DNA from: Brassica napus
Lineage: Eukaryota > Streptophyta > Magnoliopsida > Brassicales > Brassicaceae
DNA length: 64,000 nucleotides
Direction of reading: 5' to 3'
Assembly (NCBI RefSeq): GCF_020379485.1
Contig: NC_063439.1
Coordinates: forward strand, 23,746,098 to 23,810,097
Part shown: positions 11,508 through 28,200 of the stretch, one piece after another
Numbering within the stretch: the stretch's first letter is position 1
Layout of the letters: every line of letters starts with the position of its first letter
Position numbers and translations under genes: made by a program
The notes under the pieces: model-generated
What the model saw: the letters and a program-made list of their open reading frames with translations, nothing else
The model's database searches: none
What the model was told of the DNA's origin: nothing

Positions 11508-14029
11508 ATGGTTTCCATCTACTACGTTCAATCAGCAACCTTTCTGAACTCTCCATTTCCATCTCCCGCGTCTGGTAGCCTCCGACGTGGAGCTTCTTCT
11601 CCTCAGTCCCTTCGCGTCACTGCTTCTCGCAGCTCCTCCTACGATGTAGTTGTCGTTGGTGGTGGAATCATCGGGCTAACCATTGCCCGTCAGTTCCTCA
11701 CCGGGTCGGATCTATCAGTCGCCGTTGTTGATAAGGCCGTTCCTTGCTCTGGAGCCACCGGTGCTGGTAAAAGTTTGACTCTTTTAACTTATTTCTGGAA
11801 AGTTTGAAGTAAAAAAAGAGTTGACTTTTTTAAACATGAAAGTTGTGGTCTTTTTGGGGATTCAGGACAGGGATATATATGGATGACTCACAAGAAGCCA
11901 GGTAGTGATATATGGGACTTGGCTATGAGGAGCCATCACCTCTGGCACGAGCTTGCAGATAGCTTAACTGATCAAGGTCTTGATCCTCAAGATATGCTTG
12001 GTTGGAAAAAGACAGGTCTTTTCTTACTCACTCACTCACTTACTTTGGTCTGTTTAGATTTTAATTGACTTTTATAAGGTGGCTTCTAGCTAAATCAATG
12101 TTCAATAAATCATTAGGTGGTTAAACCTTTTTACAGAGGATTATTTTTTAGGTGGGTGCCTAGATTGATTTTTTGAACACCTATACAGAATTTTCGAAAA
12201 ATCGGGTTAGAAAAGTTGTTTAATTTAGATCCCATTTACCGCCTAAACACTACCTAGACCTATTCTTAGAACACTGAGCTAAATAGTTTCTCGGTTTAGC
12301 CAATTGAGTTAGTTACGCCTTTTTGTTAGGTTCTTGTTGACAATGATATTTTCATCTTGCTATCTACATGGTGTATGTACCATTCAGTATGTTATTTTTT
12401 ATTGCCATCTGCAGGAAGCTTGCTCGTTGGAAAGACCTCTCAGGAATGTGTTGCTCTGAAGCAAAAGGTGAATGAGTTAAGTGAAGGTGGGTTGAGAGCT
12501 GAGTATTTGTCTAGCGCTGATTTGTTTCTAAAGGAGCCTGCAATCCTTGTGGATGATGAGACTGGTGCTGCGTTTCTTCCTGATGATTCGCAGTTGGATG
12601 CTCATCGTGCGGTTGCTTATATCGAGAAGGTTGGTTGGGCTTCATGAGTAGTTGAATGTCTCATCTGACTCTTTTTCTTTGCGGCTTTCTTAGCTTTTAT
12701 TTTACTCTTTCAGGGTAACAGAGAGTTTGCAACAGAAGGACGATATGCAGAGTTCTATCATGAACCAGTTACAGGTTTATTAAGGTTTGCTAATCTTTTG
12801 TACACGATTCAACTCAGAAAGATGTTGTCTCTGTAAATCTTGAATGTGCATTGTTCTTGTGCTGAAGTTTTGTTAGTCTGTTAAATAATATCATCTATTC
12901 AGGTCTGATGGGGGTAGCAAGGAGGTTACAGGTGTTCAGACTTTGAAACACAACTTGTATGGTAAGAAGGCTACTATAGTAGCTGCTGGTTGCTGGAGTG
13001 GTTCTCTGATGCATGACTTGCTTAAAGACAGCAACATCTCGGTGGATGTTCCTGTGAAGCCAAGAAAGGTTTAACTTTCCTCTCACTGCTAATTTTTTGC
13101 ATTTTTATTTACATTTTGAGGATAGTATTGTTTTACGAGAAACAAGCATTATCTTTATTTGTAGAGTTAATCATCTGCAAGCTTCCAGAATATGTTAAGA
13201 CTCCTGAAATGGACTGTTTCTGTATTTTTAAATTACAATATCCAACTTTATTTTCCTTGCAGGGGCATCTGCTTGTGGTAGAGAATTTTGATTCGTTCAA
13301 TTTAAATCATGGGATAATGGAGGCTGGTTATGCGGATCATCAAAGTGCTTCAGCTCCAGGTGTTGAGGAACGGATGCTATCTATTTCCATGACAGCCACA
13401 ATGGACACAACAGGAAACCTTGTTCTCGGTAACGTTTTCCATCCACCTCTTAAACTCCTGAACCAGTCAGGCACCATATGTATCTGTCCTCTTCATTTAG
13501 CCATCTTTAACCTTCAGGGAGCAGCCGTGAGTTCGTCGGGTTCGACACTGAAGCTGATGAGACTATCATCCGGTGCATATGGGAGCGTGCAGCAGAGTTC
13601 TTCCCCACGTTAAGAGATATTTCTCTTGAAGATTTCATCCGTAACAGGAAAGTGAGAGTCGGTTTACGCCCATACAGTAAGCTTCTAATTGCTCCATGAA
13701 ATGCTTCAAACCCGTCCTTTGGAATGTATCATAGAACCTGAACTTGTTGTTTAACTGATCATAGTGCCTGATGGAAAGCCAATGATAGGATCTGTTCCCG
13801 GATTACAAAATCTTTACTTGGCAGCTGGACATGAAGGAGGTGGACTTTCCATGGTAAGTCAGAACTCATCCTAATGTTCTATCAACAATTCAAGAACCAG
13901 ATGGTGATTCTTGGTTTCTTGAAATCTTATTAGGCTCTAGGAACAGCTGAAATGGTGTCAGACATTGTATTGGGGAAACCATCGAAGGTAGATGTTTCAG
14001 CGTTTCAGGTTAAAGGACGTTGTTGCTGA
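11508..14029 (+). CDS. FAD-dependent oxidoreductase (DAO family), 456 aa
   Basis: Nine exons: 11508-11766, 11866-12015, 12415-12629, 12714-12784, 12903-13068, 13263-13428, 13518-13676, 13765-13853, 13934-14029. All introns are GT-AG and the frame is open throughout, giving 456 aa. After a Ser/Arg-rich N-terminus that looks like a plastid transit peptide, YDVVVVGGGIIGLTIARQ (from about residue 45) is the Rossmann FAD-binding GxGxxG loop. VVDKAVPCSGATGAGQG follows as in the D-amino-acid oxidase / sarcosine oxidase fold. ATIVAAGCWSG and, near the end, LYLAAGHEGGGLSMALGTAE are the C-terminal FAD contacts. It corresponds from memory to Arabidopsis At5g48440. The substrate is unknown, and oxidation of an amine or amino acid is the family expectation. 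The upstream ATG at 11403 is out of register with typical transit peptides, so the ATG at 11508 is preferred. Confidence 0.88.
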
Positions 14030-14555
14030 GGAACTAGATGCAGTTCAGTTTTTAGTTACAAAGGGAATCAATCAGTCCTGCATTGTTGTTGATCTGTTTT
14101 GGATTCCCAAAAGGGAACAAATCTGAATGTTTCAAGAAATAATAAAAGATTAACACAAAATGTTGAAATCATTATTATGTGGTTATCTTGGGTTATTTTT
14201 TCTTTTATTATTTTGTCATTGAAGTTAATTATTGACCATGATTTCTAAAATCTGATGTAATTAAGAAACATATTAAATCTCTTCCAAAGACCAAATTAAA
14301 TTCCCTGAATACTGCATATCCAGTCAATGGTCTCATGTTTCTTTGGTATTTCTAGATTTTTACTAAAATTATCAAATACATAACAGAAAAATCTAACAGT
14401 TTTGGTACCTACTTGAGAAATATATATTTATTTTCATTGTGTATCTGCATAAGATAAATTTGTAGTCATCAATGGGTTCATATGTCCTTGTATGGCATAA
14501 AACTATAAGTTACATATGTATAGAATGAAGATGAACATTACAAATATAATCCGAA
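14030..14555. other. 3' UTR and short intergenic region
   Basis: It contains the 3' UTR of the FAD oxidoreductase, with an AATAAAAGA polyadenylation-like signal near 14138, followed by AT-rich DNA that must include the promoter of the next plus-strand gene. No coding frame. Confidence 0.45.
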
Positions 14556-16244
14556 ATGTTTAGCAATACATATTTCAAACCTCTTTTGTTTCTTCTTTAT
14601 CTGTTTGTTAACCAAACTAATGGTTTACCTGTGGAAACAATCTTTAAATTTCAAGGTCCTTTGCCTCCTATACTTCCCCATGAGGTACATTTCGGCAAAG
14701 GGACCATAGACTTGGGAGGTCTTGAGGTTAAACAAGTCTCCATCTCCAACACAACAGCAAAGAGAGTATGGAGAACATATGAAGGAGGACGAGACAGCAT
14801 GGGATTCAGCATCTTTGAACCTATAAATCTCCCTGCTAACTTCTTCAAGATTGGCTTCTACGCACAACCAAACAACCAGAAGCTTTTTGGTTGGATCCTT
14901 GTTGCAAGAGACGTGTCTGGAAGAAGCTTAAGACCACCAGTGGACTACATTGAAGTCTGGAACACTGCATCGCTGGATATCAAACAAGACGGACATGCAT
15001 ATTTTTGGCAGCCGGTATGTCTCAACGGGTATAAACCGGTTGGTGTGATTGTCACTACTTCCTCTCAAAAGCCTCCTATGAAAAAAAAATCTATAAGCTG
15101 TGTTCGGTCAGAGTTGACAGAACAGAGTGAAGCTGATACATTGGTGTGGGGATTTAAAGGAGTTAGCGTTGTTAATTTGAGACCGGTCCAAAGAGGAACA
15201 CAAGCAACAGGTGTGTACACAGGAACATTCAGTTTTCAACAACTAAACTCATCTCCTCTTCCTTATTTATTCTGCTTGAAAAACACCAAACTCAACATGT
15301 CCTCTAACATGCCAAGCAAAGCTCAAACCAGAGCTTTGTTCAAAACCTATTCTCCTTTGATATATTTCCATCCAAAAGAAATTTTTCTACCTTCTTCGGT
15401 CCATTGGTTCTTCGCCAACGGTGCCTTGTTATACAAGAAAGGAAACGAATCAAACCCTATACCTATACAACCAAACGGTACAAATCTTCCGCAAGGCGGT
15501 TCAAACGATGACTTATTCTGGTTAGACTTTCCACTCGATAAGACCGCCAAGGAGAAGGTTCAGAGAGGAGACTTAAGAAACACCAAAGTGTATCTAAACA
15601 TCAAACCAATGTTCGGAGGCACCTTCACCGACATCGCCGTGTGGATATTCTGTCCTTTCAACGGAAACGCCCACCTCAAGTTTCTATTCATCAAGAGCCT
15701 TTCTTTAGGTCAAATAGGCGAACATGTCGGAGACTGGGAGCACGTTACTTTACGCATCAGTAACTTCAACGGCAAGTTATGGAGAGTCTACTTCTCTCAG
15801 CACAGTGGAGGCACATTGGTGGACGCATGCGATCTAGAGTACGTTGAAGGTGGGAACAAACCGGTTATATATTCGTCGCTTCACGGCCACGCAATGTTTT
15901 CTAAACCTGGACTTGTGTTGCAAGGCAAAAGAAAGTATGGTATAAGAAACGATATGGCGAGGAGTGACAAGTGGTTAGACTGTGGTAAGGGATATGAGGT
16001 GATTGGAGGGCCTTGGGGCGTGGTTGAGCCGGCTTGGACGAGCTATTTTAGGAAATGGGGACCAAGAATGGGATACAAGATTGATAAGTCAATTAAATCA
16101 TTTGCTAAGAAGATTTTACCCATGTTTGTTAGGAAACGGTTACGAAATATTATTCGGAAGATACCTTATGAAATAATTGGTGAAGATGGTCCTACGGGTC
16201 CTAAAGCCAAGTTGACTTGGACTGGTGATGATAAGTATTCTTAA
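14556..16244 (+). CDS. Vps62-related (DUF946) protein, 562 aa
   Basis: A single exon of 562 aa. Residues 1-24 form a hydrophobic signal-like segment (PLLFLLYLFVNQ) before LPVETIFKF. Typical DUF946/Vps62 features follow: FKFQGPLPPILP..., GWILVARDVSG with PVDYIEVW, and a C-terminal half with YSPLIYFHPKEIFLPSSVHW, LDFPLD, HVGDWEHVTLRISNF, YFSQHSGG, YSSLHGHAMF and GPWG. Plant members resemble yeast Vps62 and have no firmly assigned function. The length is in the normal range for the family and the frame is intact. I know of no such gene at this place in Arabidopsis, so it may have moved here by duplication or transposition. It lies about 0.5 kb downstream of the oxidoreductase in the same orientation. 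Confidence 0.85.
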   Translation: MFSNTYFKPLLFLLYLFVNQTNGLPVETIFKFQGPLPPILPHEVHFGKGTIDLGGLEVKQVSISNTTAKRVWRTYEGGRDSMGFSIFEPINLPANFFKIGFYAQPNNQKLFGWILVARDVSGRSLRPPVDYIEVWNTASLDIKQDGHAYFWQPVCLNGYKPVGVIVTTSSQKPPMKKKSISCVRSELTEQSEADTLVWGFKGVSVVNLRPVQRGTQATGVYTGTFSFQQLNSSPLPYLFCLKNTKLNMSSNMPSKAQTRALFKTYSPLIYFHPKEIFLPSSVHWFFANGALLYKKGNESNPIPIQPNGTNLPQGGSNDDLFWLDFPLDKTAKEKVQRGDLRNTKVYLNIKPMFGGTFTDIAVWIFCPFNGNAHLKFLFIKSLSLGQIGEHVGDWEHVTLRISNFNGKLWRVYFSQHSGGTLVDACDLEYVEGGNKPVIYSSLHGHAMFSKPGLVLQGKRKYGIRNDMARSDKWLDCGKGYEVIGGPWGVVEPAWTSYFRKWGPRMGYKIDKSIKSFAKKILPMFVRKRLRNIIRKIPYEIIGEDGPTGPKAKLTWTGDDKYS

Positions 16245-17284
16245 ATTGTTTTATGGTAGGTTCTTGCACTATTCACTAAAATATTTACTGTATGGTTCTC
16301 AACGAATATTGTATTTTGCTGGTTTAATAACCAAAATTAAGTAAGGCCAAGCAGTCCAAACCGATCGTGTTCATCTAGAAATTGCATGTGTTGTTCATAT
16401 AAGGCTAGCCAAGCCCAGGCCCATAAATAACACAGGTGACCTGAAGTTTAACATATTATTCAAGTACCAAGGGGTAAAGTCTAGAGAAACTAGTTCTCTG
16501 GTTACTCGGTCTGTAAAGTAGCTTCATTGTCCATGATTAGATCTTGAATCAATTTTATTAACATGTGTGCATATATCACTTAAATTTAGTGATTAACCTT
16601 TCCTTTCTTCTGCTGTGCTACCATACACGTACACAAATAGCTGACATGTTTTTTAGAAGTCAATTGTAAACCAACCATGTGCCCATATAAGAGATCACTG
16701 AAAAGATCTCGAGGACGAGTTGAATTGGTTAATATTCAATTTAGCAAACGAAGAAATTGCACCAAAACATTAATGGTCTTGGGACAGAGTGCGTTTGCAT
16801 AACGTCAATAGAAAAAAGAGATTTGGCAGTATATAAGGGCCTGGATCATCATGAAGTTTATCAGATCCAGGCGAGTGATACTGCCGATTTCTATTTCGCA
16901 AGGTTTATTATTAATAAATTGACTGGATCATGATAGTATTCAATCCAACCAAAGAAGCTGAACTTGCTTTTCTTTCCGACAAAAAAACCAATTCTCAACT
17001 AAAAAGGTAAAAACCCAATGAAGATAGGAGCAATTGAATAGCATAACATAGAAGAAACGAAATCGAAAGCTTCACAAGTTTGGAGTAGCTAAAGGAGAGA
17101 GATGTCTGGCCGTTGTTGGAGATGAGAAAGAGGAGAGAGTATATATTGGGAATTAGAAGGGTATAGATTAGGGTTTTTTTTTTCTTTCTCCAGAAAGGCC
17201 TGCTAATTTTGTCAGCTCAGCCCAAAAGAAAGCCCAATTTTAATGCACACTGGGAACCAAAACCAGTTCGAAGACACTGCCGAC
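16245..17284. other. intergenic region containing a hairpin
   Basis: No coding frame. It includes the 3' UTR of the Vps62-like gene, a strong hairpin at 16811-16897 (listed separately), and GA-rich sequence at 17090-17140 that reads like a 5' leader, although no start codon with a downstream frame follows. Confidence 0.4.
16811..16897. other. Imperfect hairpin, candidate MIR-like precursor
   Basis: Two perfect stems sit in register. GGCAGTAT (16825-16832) pairs with ATACTGCC (16878-16885), and GCCTGGATC (16839-16847) pairs with GATCCAGGC (16864-16872). They are separated by a 6x5 internal loop and closed by a 16-nt loop. The flanks GAAAAAAGAGAT and ATTTCTATTTC extend the pairing with small bulges. 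The arms are long enough for a plant miRNA precursor, but I do not recognise a known miRNA family. It could equally be a MITE relic or a structured leader. Confidence 0.4.
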
Positions 17285-18025
17285 CAGTCTTTTGAAACTC
17301 GATATGGACCCGCAGTTAGAACCGGTAAATTCGGAGACCTAGAATATAATCCGGTTTGAATTTTCAGAAAAATACATTATTTAAAAATCTGGTAAAACCT
17401 ACAAAAAACCATTAAAACCCATAATCCGGATATCGGATGAACCAATACGTAAATTTTAATTATCTTTTCTGGGATTTCTCAATTACGTTATTAGAATCTG
17501 TTTTGAATTATAATTAATAAGTTAAGTTTTCAGTTTTTTCGAAAATAAAAAGATATATGATCATGTGGATTATGAATATATTAGCAAAACTAATTGATGT
17601 GATTTGACATTAGTTTATTTTTTATTATCGATAATCTATTATAATTTTATATTTTATTTTTGGTTTATTTTGGATTTAAAATTTAATTTTATTATTCACA
17701 CTATAGATTTAAATAATTATAGACTTTAAGTCTTGATTTTTATTATGTGTCATAACTCATAACTTGTTACAAAATTGTTAAATAATCTGTTTTCTTATAT
17801 ATTTTGTATGTGAAATAAAAATAAAAATAAAGAAAACTAAAGTTAAGTATTTTTCCAGATGGTTTTTGAAACATAAACATTTCTTATATTTTTCAATATC
17901 TAATATATTATTATATAACAAACTTATCTAATTTATCAATATGTGGTTTGTCCGCTATCGACCCAATTACCCGGTGGTCCGGTGAATTATTCGGTTCAGT
18001 GCCCAGGTCAGGTTTCAAAACATTG
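17285..18025. mobile_element. Possible degenerate hAT-like element, 741 bp
   Basis: The ends are imperfect inverted repeats: CAGTCTTTTGAAACTC at the left, and at the right the complement of CAATGTTTTGAAACCTG. Flanking octamers CTGCCGAC and CTATCAAC match at 5 of 8 positions, a weak target duplication. The interior is AT-rich with clusters of CCGGT and no coding frame. It is tentative. Confidence 0.35.
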
Positions 18026-18279
18026 CTATCAACCGATTCATCAGTCTACAATTTACAAATTACAAGCAGAAATTGTCTAAAAATCGTTTAACATAAGCAA
18101 GTATCAAGCAAGGTTGCTCCGTGATGCTCTAGGTCAAGAGTCAGAGACTGAACAATATCACAACAGTTGTGTAAAGCTGTAAGCTATAGACTTGGACACA
18201 ACACAAGTTCAGGAGAATACACTTCACTTGTATTATAAATTCTATGGTAATGAACCTTTTGCTATGTTAGAATCAGTTC

Positions 18280-22303
<4,024 letters not shown>

Positions 22304-24561
22304 TCCCTTATATATTAATTGAGGAACATTTGAAAAAATGTAACCTCAATTTTGTATTAATTAAAAGAGACCCTAATGCATAAGTGGCACTCAATTAGGT
22401 AGTCAATTACATTCAATTGAAAAATTAGTAGGTCCACATTAGATTTTTATATGTTGTTAGATACATAAGTTGGTCAAACTATATGATATAATGATATGAT
22501 ATGATATTTTCTTTCCTTAAATAAAACCTACGGAATTACCATAAATGACTAATATATATATGAAAATTAATGAGTTTAATAATAAAGATTTGATAACAAT
22601 GTATATCTCCTCCATCATTTTTTGTTTAATTTTATATTATTAAAATAAATTAAACAATCAAATTAGCTATAAAAATAAAATTTAGATTTTTTCGTATATG
22701 TTATATTTTGAATTTTTAAAAACGACAATAAATGACTAAAACTATTAAAATTATTATGTTAAAAATTAATGATCAATGGTTTAACATTTTTATTATAAGA
22801 AGATACACATGATTTTAAAACCATATGAGTAAAAAATATCATTTAATAATAATATAAATATATATATATATATTAAACACTATATACCATAAGATTACAT
22901 AAATATTTTAATATTAAAACTTTCAATGAATTTTCAAGAACATTTATAAATTATAAACTTATTAAAGATTTCAGATTGAAAATTTTGTTATCGATGATTT
23001 AAATATTTTGTTATAAAACGATATGAACGATCATAGAACCGTATGATTATAAATTCTTATTTAATAAATAACTATACAAAATATACTATTCCTAGAAAAA
23101 TAGGTTGGTCCATCTTAACTTATATTACACTTTTTATTAAACTAACTATCGAATTGATAAATAACGTACCAAAAAATGTTTTGCACTTTCCTTAAATAAA
23201 AGCTACGATACCTAATATGATTAACGTATATGTGAAAATTAATTATAATGAATAATAAATATTTGATAACAATTTTTGTATCTTAGTTCTTTTTTTAATT
23301 TTATATTATTAAAATATATTTAAAAATCACATTAAATATATAATAAAAACATTTATAATTTTTCTTATATGTTATATTTTGAATTTTTCAAAATGTCTAT
23401 AAATTATTAGAAATTTGAAGATCCCCACTCTGAAAATTTTGTGATCAATTTTGTCATGATAAGTTACAAATGATCATAAAATTGTATTAATATGAACTTT
23501 TATTGATATTATAAGAAGATACACATTATTTTAAAACCATATGAGTAAAAAATATCATTTAATAATAAAACATATATATATATATATATATAGATTATAC
23601 TATATACCATAAGATTACATAAATATTTTAATATTAAAACTTTCAATGAATTTTCAAAAACATTTATAAATTATAAACTTATTAAAGATTTCACATTGAA
23701 AATTTTGTTATCGATGATTTAAATATTCAGTTATAAAATGATATGAATGATCATAGAACTGTATGATTATAAATTCTCATCTAATAAATGACTATATACA
23801 ATATACTATTCTTAGAAAAATAGGTTGGTCCATCTTGACTTACATTATATTTTTTATTAAACTAACTATCGAATTGATAAATAATCTACCAAAATTTTTT
23901 TTGCACTTTTCTTAATTAGAAGCTACGAAATTACCTAATATGATTAACGTATATATGAAAATTAATTATTATGAATAATAAATATTTGATAACAATTTTG
24001 GTATCTTAGTTCTTTTTTTATATTTTAATTTTATATTATTGAAAGATATTAAAAAATCACATTAAATATATAATAAAAACATTTATATTTTTTCTTATAT
24101 GTTATATTTGAATTTTTCAAAACGTCTATATATTATTAGAAATTTGAATATTCCCACTCTGAAAATTTTGTGATCAATAGATTATTATTTTGTTATAATA
24201 AGTTACAAATGATCATAAAATATAACGCATATGAATTTTTATTTAATAAATATTCAACTAAATAATATATATATATATATAAACACTAATGATTTAAAGC
24301 AACAAGATTGGCTGATCAATTTAGTCGTCCAGTTGAAATCTTTCAAAAGTATGTGAAAGACTAAAGTCAAAGTAAATATGGATTTAGAATAGTAGTTATA
24401 TTTTACTAACCAAATACCAAAAAAAACCGAACTGAACCGAAACCAACCCGATATCCGGATTGAACACCCGTAATCCAAATGAAGCCAAACTATTGTTTCA
24501 TTCTCCAAAATATAATAAAAATAATAACTTAATTCCGCGCAAGGCGCGGATCTTATCCTAG
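22304..24561 (+). mobile_element. Non-autonomous Helitron, about 2.26 kb
   Basis: The 3' end is clear: a 7-bp stem TCCGCGC (24534-24540), loop AAG, GCGCGGA (24544-24550), then CTAG (24558-24561) and T. The proposed 5' end is A|TCCCTTATATATTAATTGAG at 22304, which looks like known plant Helitron heads, but this end is less certain. No helicase or Rep frame is present. The interior consists of tandem AT-rich units (listed separately). Confidence 0.65.
22540..24240. repeat. Tandem AT-rich repeat, unit about 720 bp
   Basis: Long matching blocks recur at a fixed spacing. GGTTGGTCCATCTTAACTTA at 23103 recurs at 23823 (offset 720) with the same flanks. GAAAATTAATTATAATGAAT near 23233 recurs about 722 bp later. 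A more diverged first copy starts near 22555. About two and a half units are present. They lie inside the Helitron and have no coding potential. Confidence 0.75.
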
Positions 24562-25286
24562 TCTGACTTAGTATTACGTAACACCTTCTGGATTATTGAT
24601 TTTCTATTGTATTATTAACTTCTTTCGGAAATTACTATTGAAGAAAGTACATAAATGGGGGATTAAGATAAGACGGTCAAAGATATAAATCTACAAGTAG
24701 TCAAAGGAAAATATTATCAAGTCGTCTCACCTCAGAAGTAAACGCTCTTATGATGAAACTTGGTCAATATAGGCCGCAACTTCAGGCCACCACTCGTCTT
24801 CCTCTCCCAAGGGCGGCTACTTAGCTTAGTTATGGCGTGTATTTTTTTTTGTAACAACTCCAATAAGATTTTTTAACATTTTTCTTAACACCAATAAGAT
24901 ATAAGAGTAGAATAAAATTTGTTCTTAGTTAGAATCGCACGACTTCTCATTTGAAATTGGATGCATTGATGTGACTAGAGGAGAGACAATGTTTGCATGA
25001 GAAACAGCCTAGTATCAAACTAAGAATGATGGTTAAGATCTTGCTAATCGCAGTTAGAATACGCTTTGTAGTGGATTTGGTGTGGACATGTCTTGAAGAG
25101 TTGGTTATAGTATCTAGTTAAAATTAATATTTTCGTGGGTTTTAGACTTTTAGTGTTCAGACAATAAATGTTGCCGTGTTTGGTATTTTACATTTGTGTG
25201 CAGATCATATCTTTATAGTAGCAAAAGCCCAAATGTTTAGGTGTGATGTAGCCGTAAAACTCTGTAGACCATTACTACGAGTTTAG
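24562..25286. other. intergenic, 3' side of ZIP4
   Basis: No coding frame or repeat recognised. The right end carries the ZIP4 3' UTR on the minus strand. Confidence 0.4.
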
Positions 25287-28200
25287 CTAAATCCTGTCAG
25301 CTGCTTCAGAAGAAACTTTCGTCTGAAAACCACCCAAGAAATCCTCCATACAAGCCCTGTAAGTATCCATACCCGAAACCTTCTCAGCGATCTCCAAACC
25401 GATACTCAGCCATTTTTTAGCGGTCTCTAACTGTCCTAGCCTCACAGGCAATGCTGCTCGGTTCCAAGCTGTCATTGCAAGCCATTTCCCTTCATCAGTC
25501 GGGTACTCCCCTTCCTTTAACCCAACCATGATTCTGCATGCTTGTTTATACATCTTTTGGATTGCTTCTCCGTCCTCCGTATCGCCTTTGTGGACGCTGG
25601 ATAGAGCAATCAACTTCCGGATTATGAGAGCTATGGTTGGGTAATTTGGTGAAGCAGATGCGATCAGTGCGGATAGGCATTCGTTAAGAGCAAATGTTGA
25701 CACGTCTGGGTTGGACCGTGGGCTTTGAGAAGCGAAAATCCCAAGTTGGAGAAGATAGTTGTAGTTACAAGACTTGGAACCAGCAAAGGTTTTTACCACA
25801 AGTAGCTGGAATGCTGAATTGTTGAGCCTTCCGTGTATTTCATAGGCAGTTAAAGTGTACATGAAGATGAGTTCTGGCTCCATGATACAGTCTTTACCAT
25901 CCGAGAGCAAAGAAGACATAATCTGCATTTTTATAAAAAAAAACATCAGTAAACTGAAAGATGAAACTCAGCAAGCGATGGTGACAAAGAGGAGGATAAG
26001 ACCTTTCCGGCTCTCACGAGCAGTTCTGCAGCGAGTTTGACTTGGGTTTCAGTCAGTGTGTTCTTGTTTTGCTTCTCCAAAGCAATGATAGCGGTAACAC
26101 CTAATACTAGGGACCTTAAAATCATCACTGTGTTTTCTCCAGACTCACCAGTATCCAAATAGCTGTAAAAGTCTGATGCCAGCCTACAGAATTCACCACA
26201 GAGCTCATACTTCTTTGCATTCCCACATCTTGACCCAAGATTCCAGGAAGTCAGAGCAAACCACTTCAGTTCTCGCTTTCCAGTTTCTCCTGATCCAAAG
26301 AAACACTCTGTCCCAAGCTTAGATGCCCTGCTTTGAGCTTGCAACATGAAGTTAAGAGCTTCTGTTTCGCTGCCAGCGTCTTGAGTCAGTATAGTGACCA
26401 AGGTACGAAAGACAACGACCTCTGTGGTTGGCATGGTTTTCCCTGAGATGTAGAAACTCAGGAACTTGGAAAGAGAAGCAACAGCAACTGAAAGCGCTTG
26501 GCAAGAGATAGCTTCATGCGCTGCAAGGGACAGATAATGTGGAGAAAAATCAAGGCAGGACAACATTGCATCGATCTGACTGATGGCACTACTGTGCTCC
26601 TTCCTCTGCAGGTAGATTTTGAACTGCAGGAAAAAGTAGTTGTTTAAAGGTTTTTGAAACAATCTCCAAACATCTTAAGGAAAAACCATAAAATGACATT
26701 ATCTCATTGACAAGGGAAAACAACATTCACCTTAAGAAAAGAGCAGTGAATATTGGGTTCAAGCTGCATAGACAGAAATCTAGTTAGCAATCCGAAGTTG
26801 AAAAATCCAGCTAAGAGAAGCGTAGGACATAAAAGCTTCCTCCTATAAATGTACCTTTTCAGCTTCTTCTATGTATTCATGAGCTCGATCTAGCTGAGAG
26901 AGACCGAGGTAGCAAAGACACAAAACCCTGAAGCCTTTTGCCCTGAAAACTCTATTTTCTATATCATGTGGAATATAGAGCATCGACTTCTCAAACATCT
27001 CTGCGCTTGTCTCAAAATCTTTAGCACCGAAATGAGCTGAAGCACTGTAAACAGCAGAAGATACCCAAATTAGATCCCCACGACATTAAAACAACAAAGG
27101 AAACTATCAACTGCTGTGGCCAAATTGAATCACTTAGTAAACTAGGATGCAATACATACACACACAAACGCTATAATGCAATCACAGATGTAACCAAATG
27201 AGATGAAGGAGAAAACAAACCTGTTCCACAGAACAGAATGTATTGCCTTCCTTTCATTAGTCACTGCTTCACCAGCAAAGAGAGCAACAACCCTCTCGTC
27301 TGAAACAAGCTGAGCCACAACATTCGCTCTAATCCTCGAACCACTATCTCCTCCCCTACTCTCTCCAAGAACCCGATGAGCCACTCTAAGCGCCGTCTTT
27401 GCGCTGACATGACACCTTCCGAGCAAACCTAAGAACACACCTTTCGCAGTTTCTGCTCCAGCAGTCCCCACCACCTCAAAATAAGCCTCCACAGCAGATA
27501 CCCACACTGCCTCTGGAATGTCTTTGTTTCCCACCATACCTCTCAGCTCTTTCTCCGCCTCGCTATGCTTACCAAGCCCTAACCAAGCCTTCATCGCTAG
27601 CACAGGTAATGAAGCGTGTTGATCTGCTCCATCACTCCTGAGAACTTTCACGCATTTGATCACACTATCGAACTCTCCCTTCTGCAAATGAACAGCTGAT
27701 ATAAAACGCAGAGTATTGACTCTCATGCTCTTGAACTCCATGGTGTCTTCCCTAGTTTTCGCAGTGCCCAGTCCCTTCTCGCAAAGATCCAGCGACTCAT
27801 TCATGAGCCTTAACGCATCGTTTAGACTGCAATCATCGTCCTCTCTAGACAAGGCGCTTTTACCAAACGCGAGGAACTGATTCGAGAGGGCCTTGTAGTG
27901 ATCCGGTGAGCCAAACAGCATATTCTTCGCTCGATTAAGCAGCGTAACCGCCAGATTCCTATCGGAAATCTCCCAGGCGGTTCGAGATCGCGCCAGGTTA
28001 AGATCAAGAAACAGTATCCTTTCACCTGCATCGGTGATTTTCGCGACATCGATCTTCGAGAGGATCTCGGTGGCTCGCTCGAAGCAATCGGAGGCGAGAT
28101 CGAGTTTTTTGAGATCGTGCCACACGAGACCCGTTCGATAGTAGATGAGAGAGGACTTGATCGTCGGAGATGGAACTCCGGTGACGTCTCTGGCGAGAAA

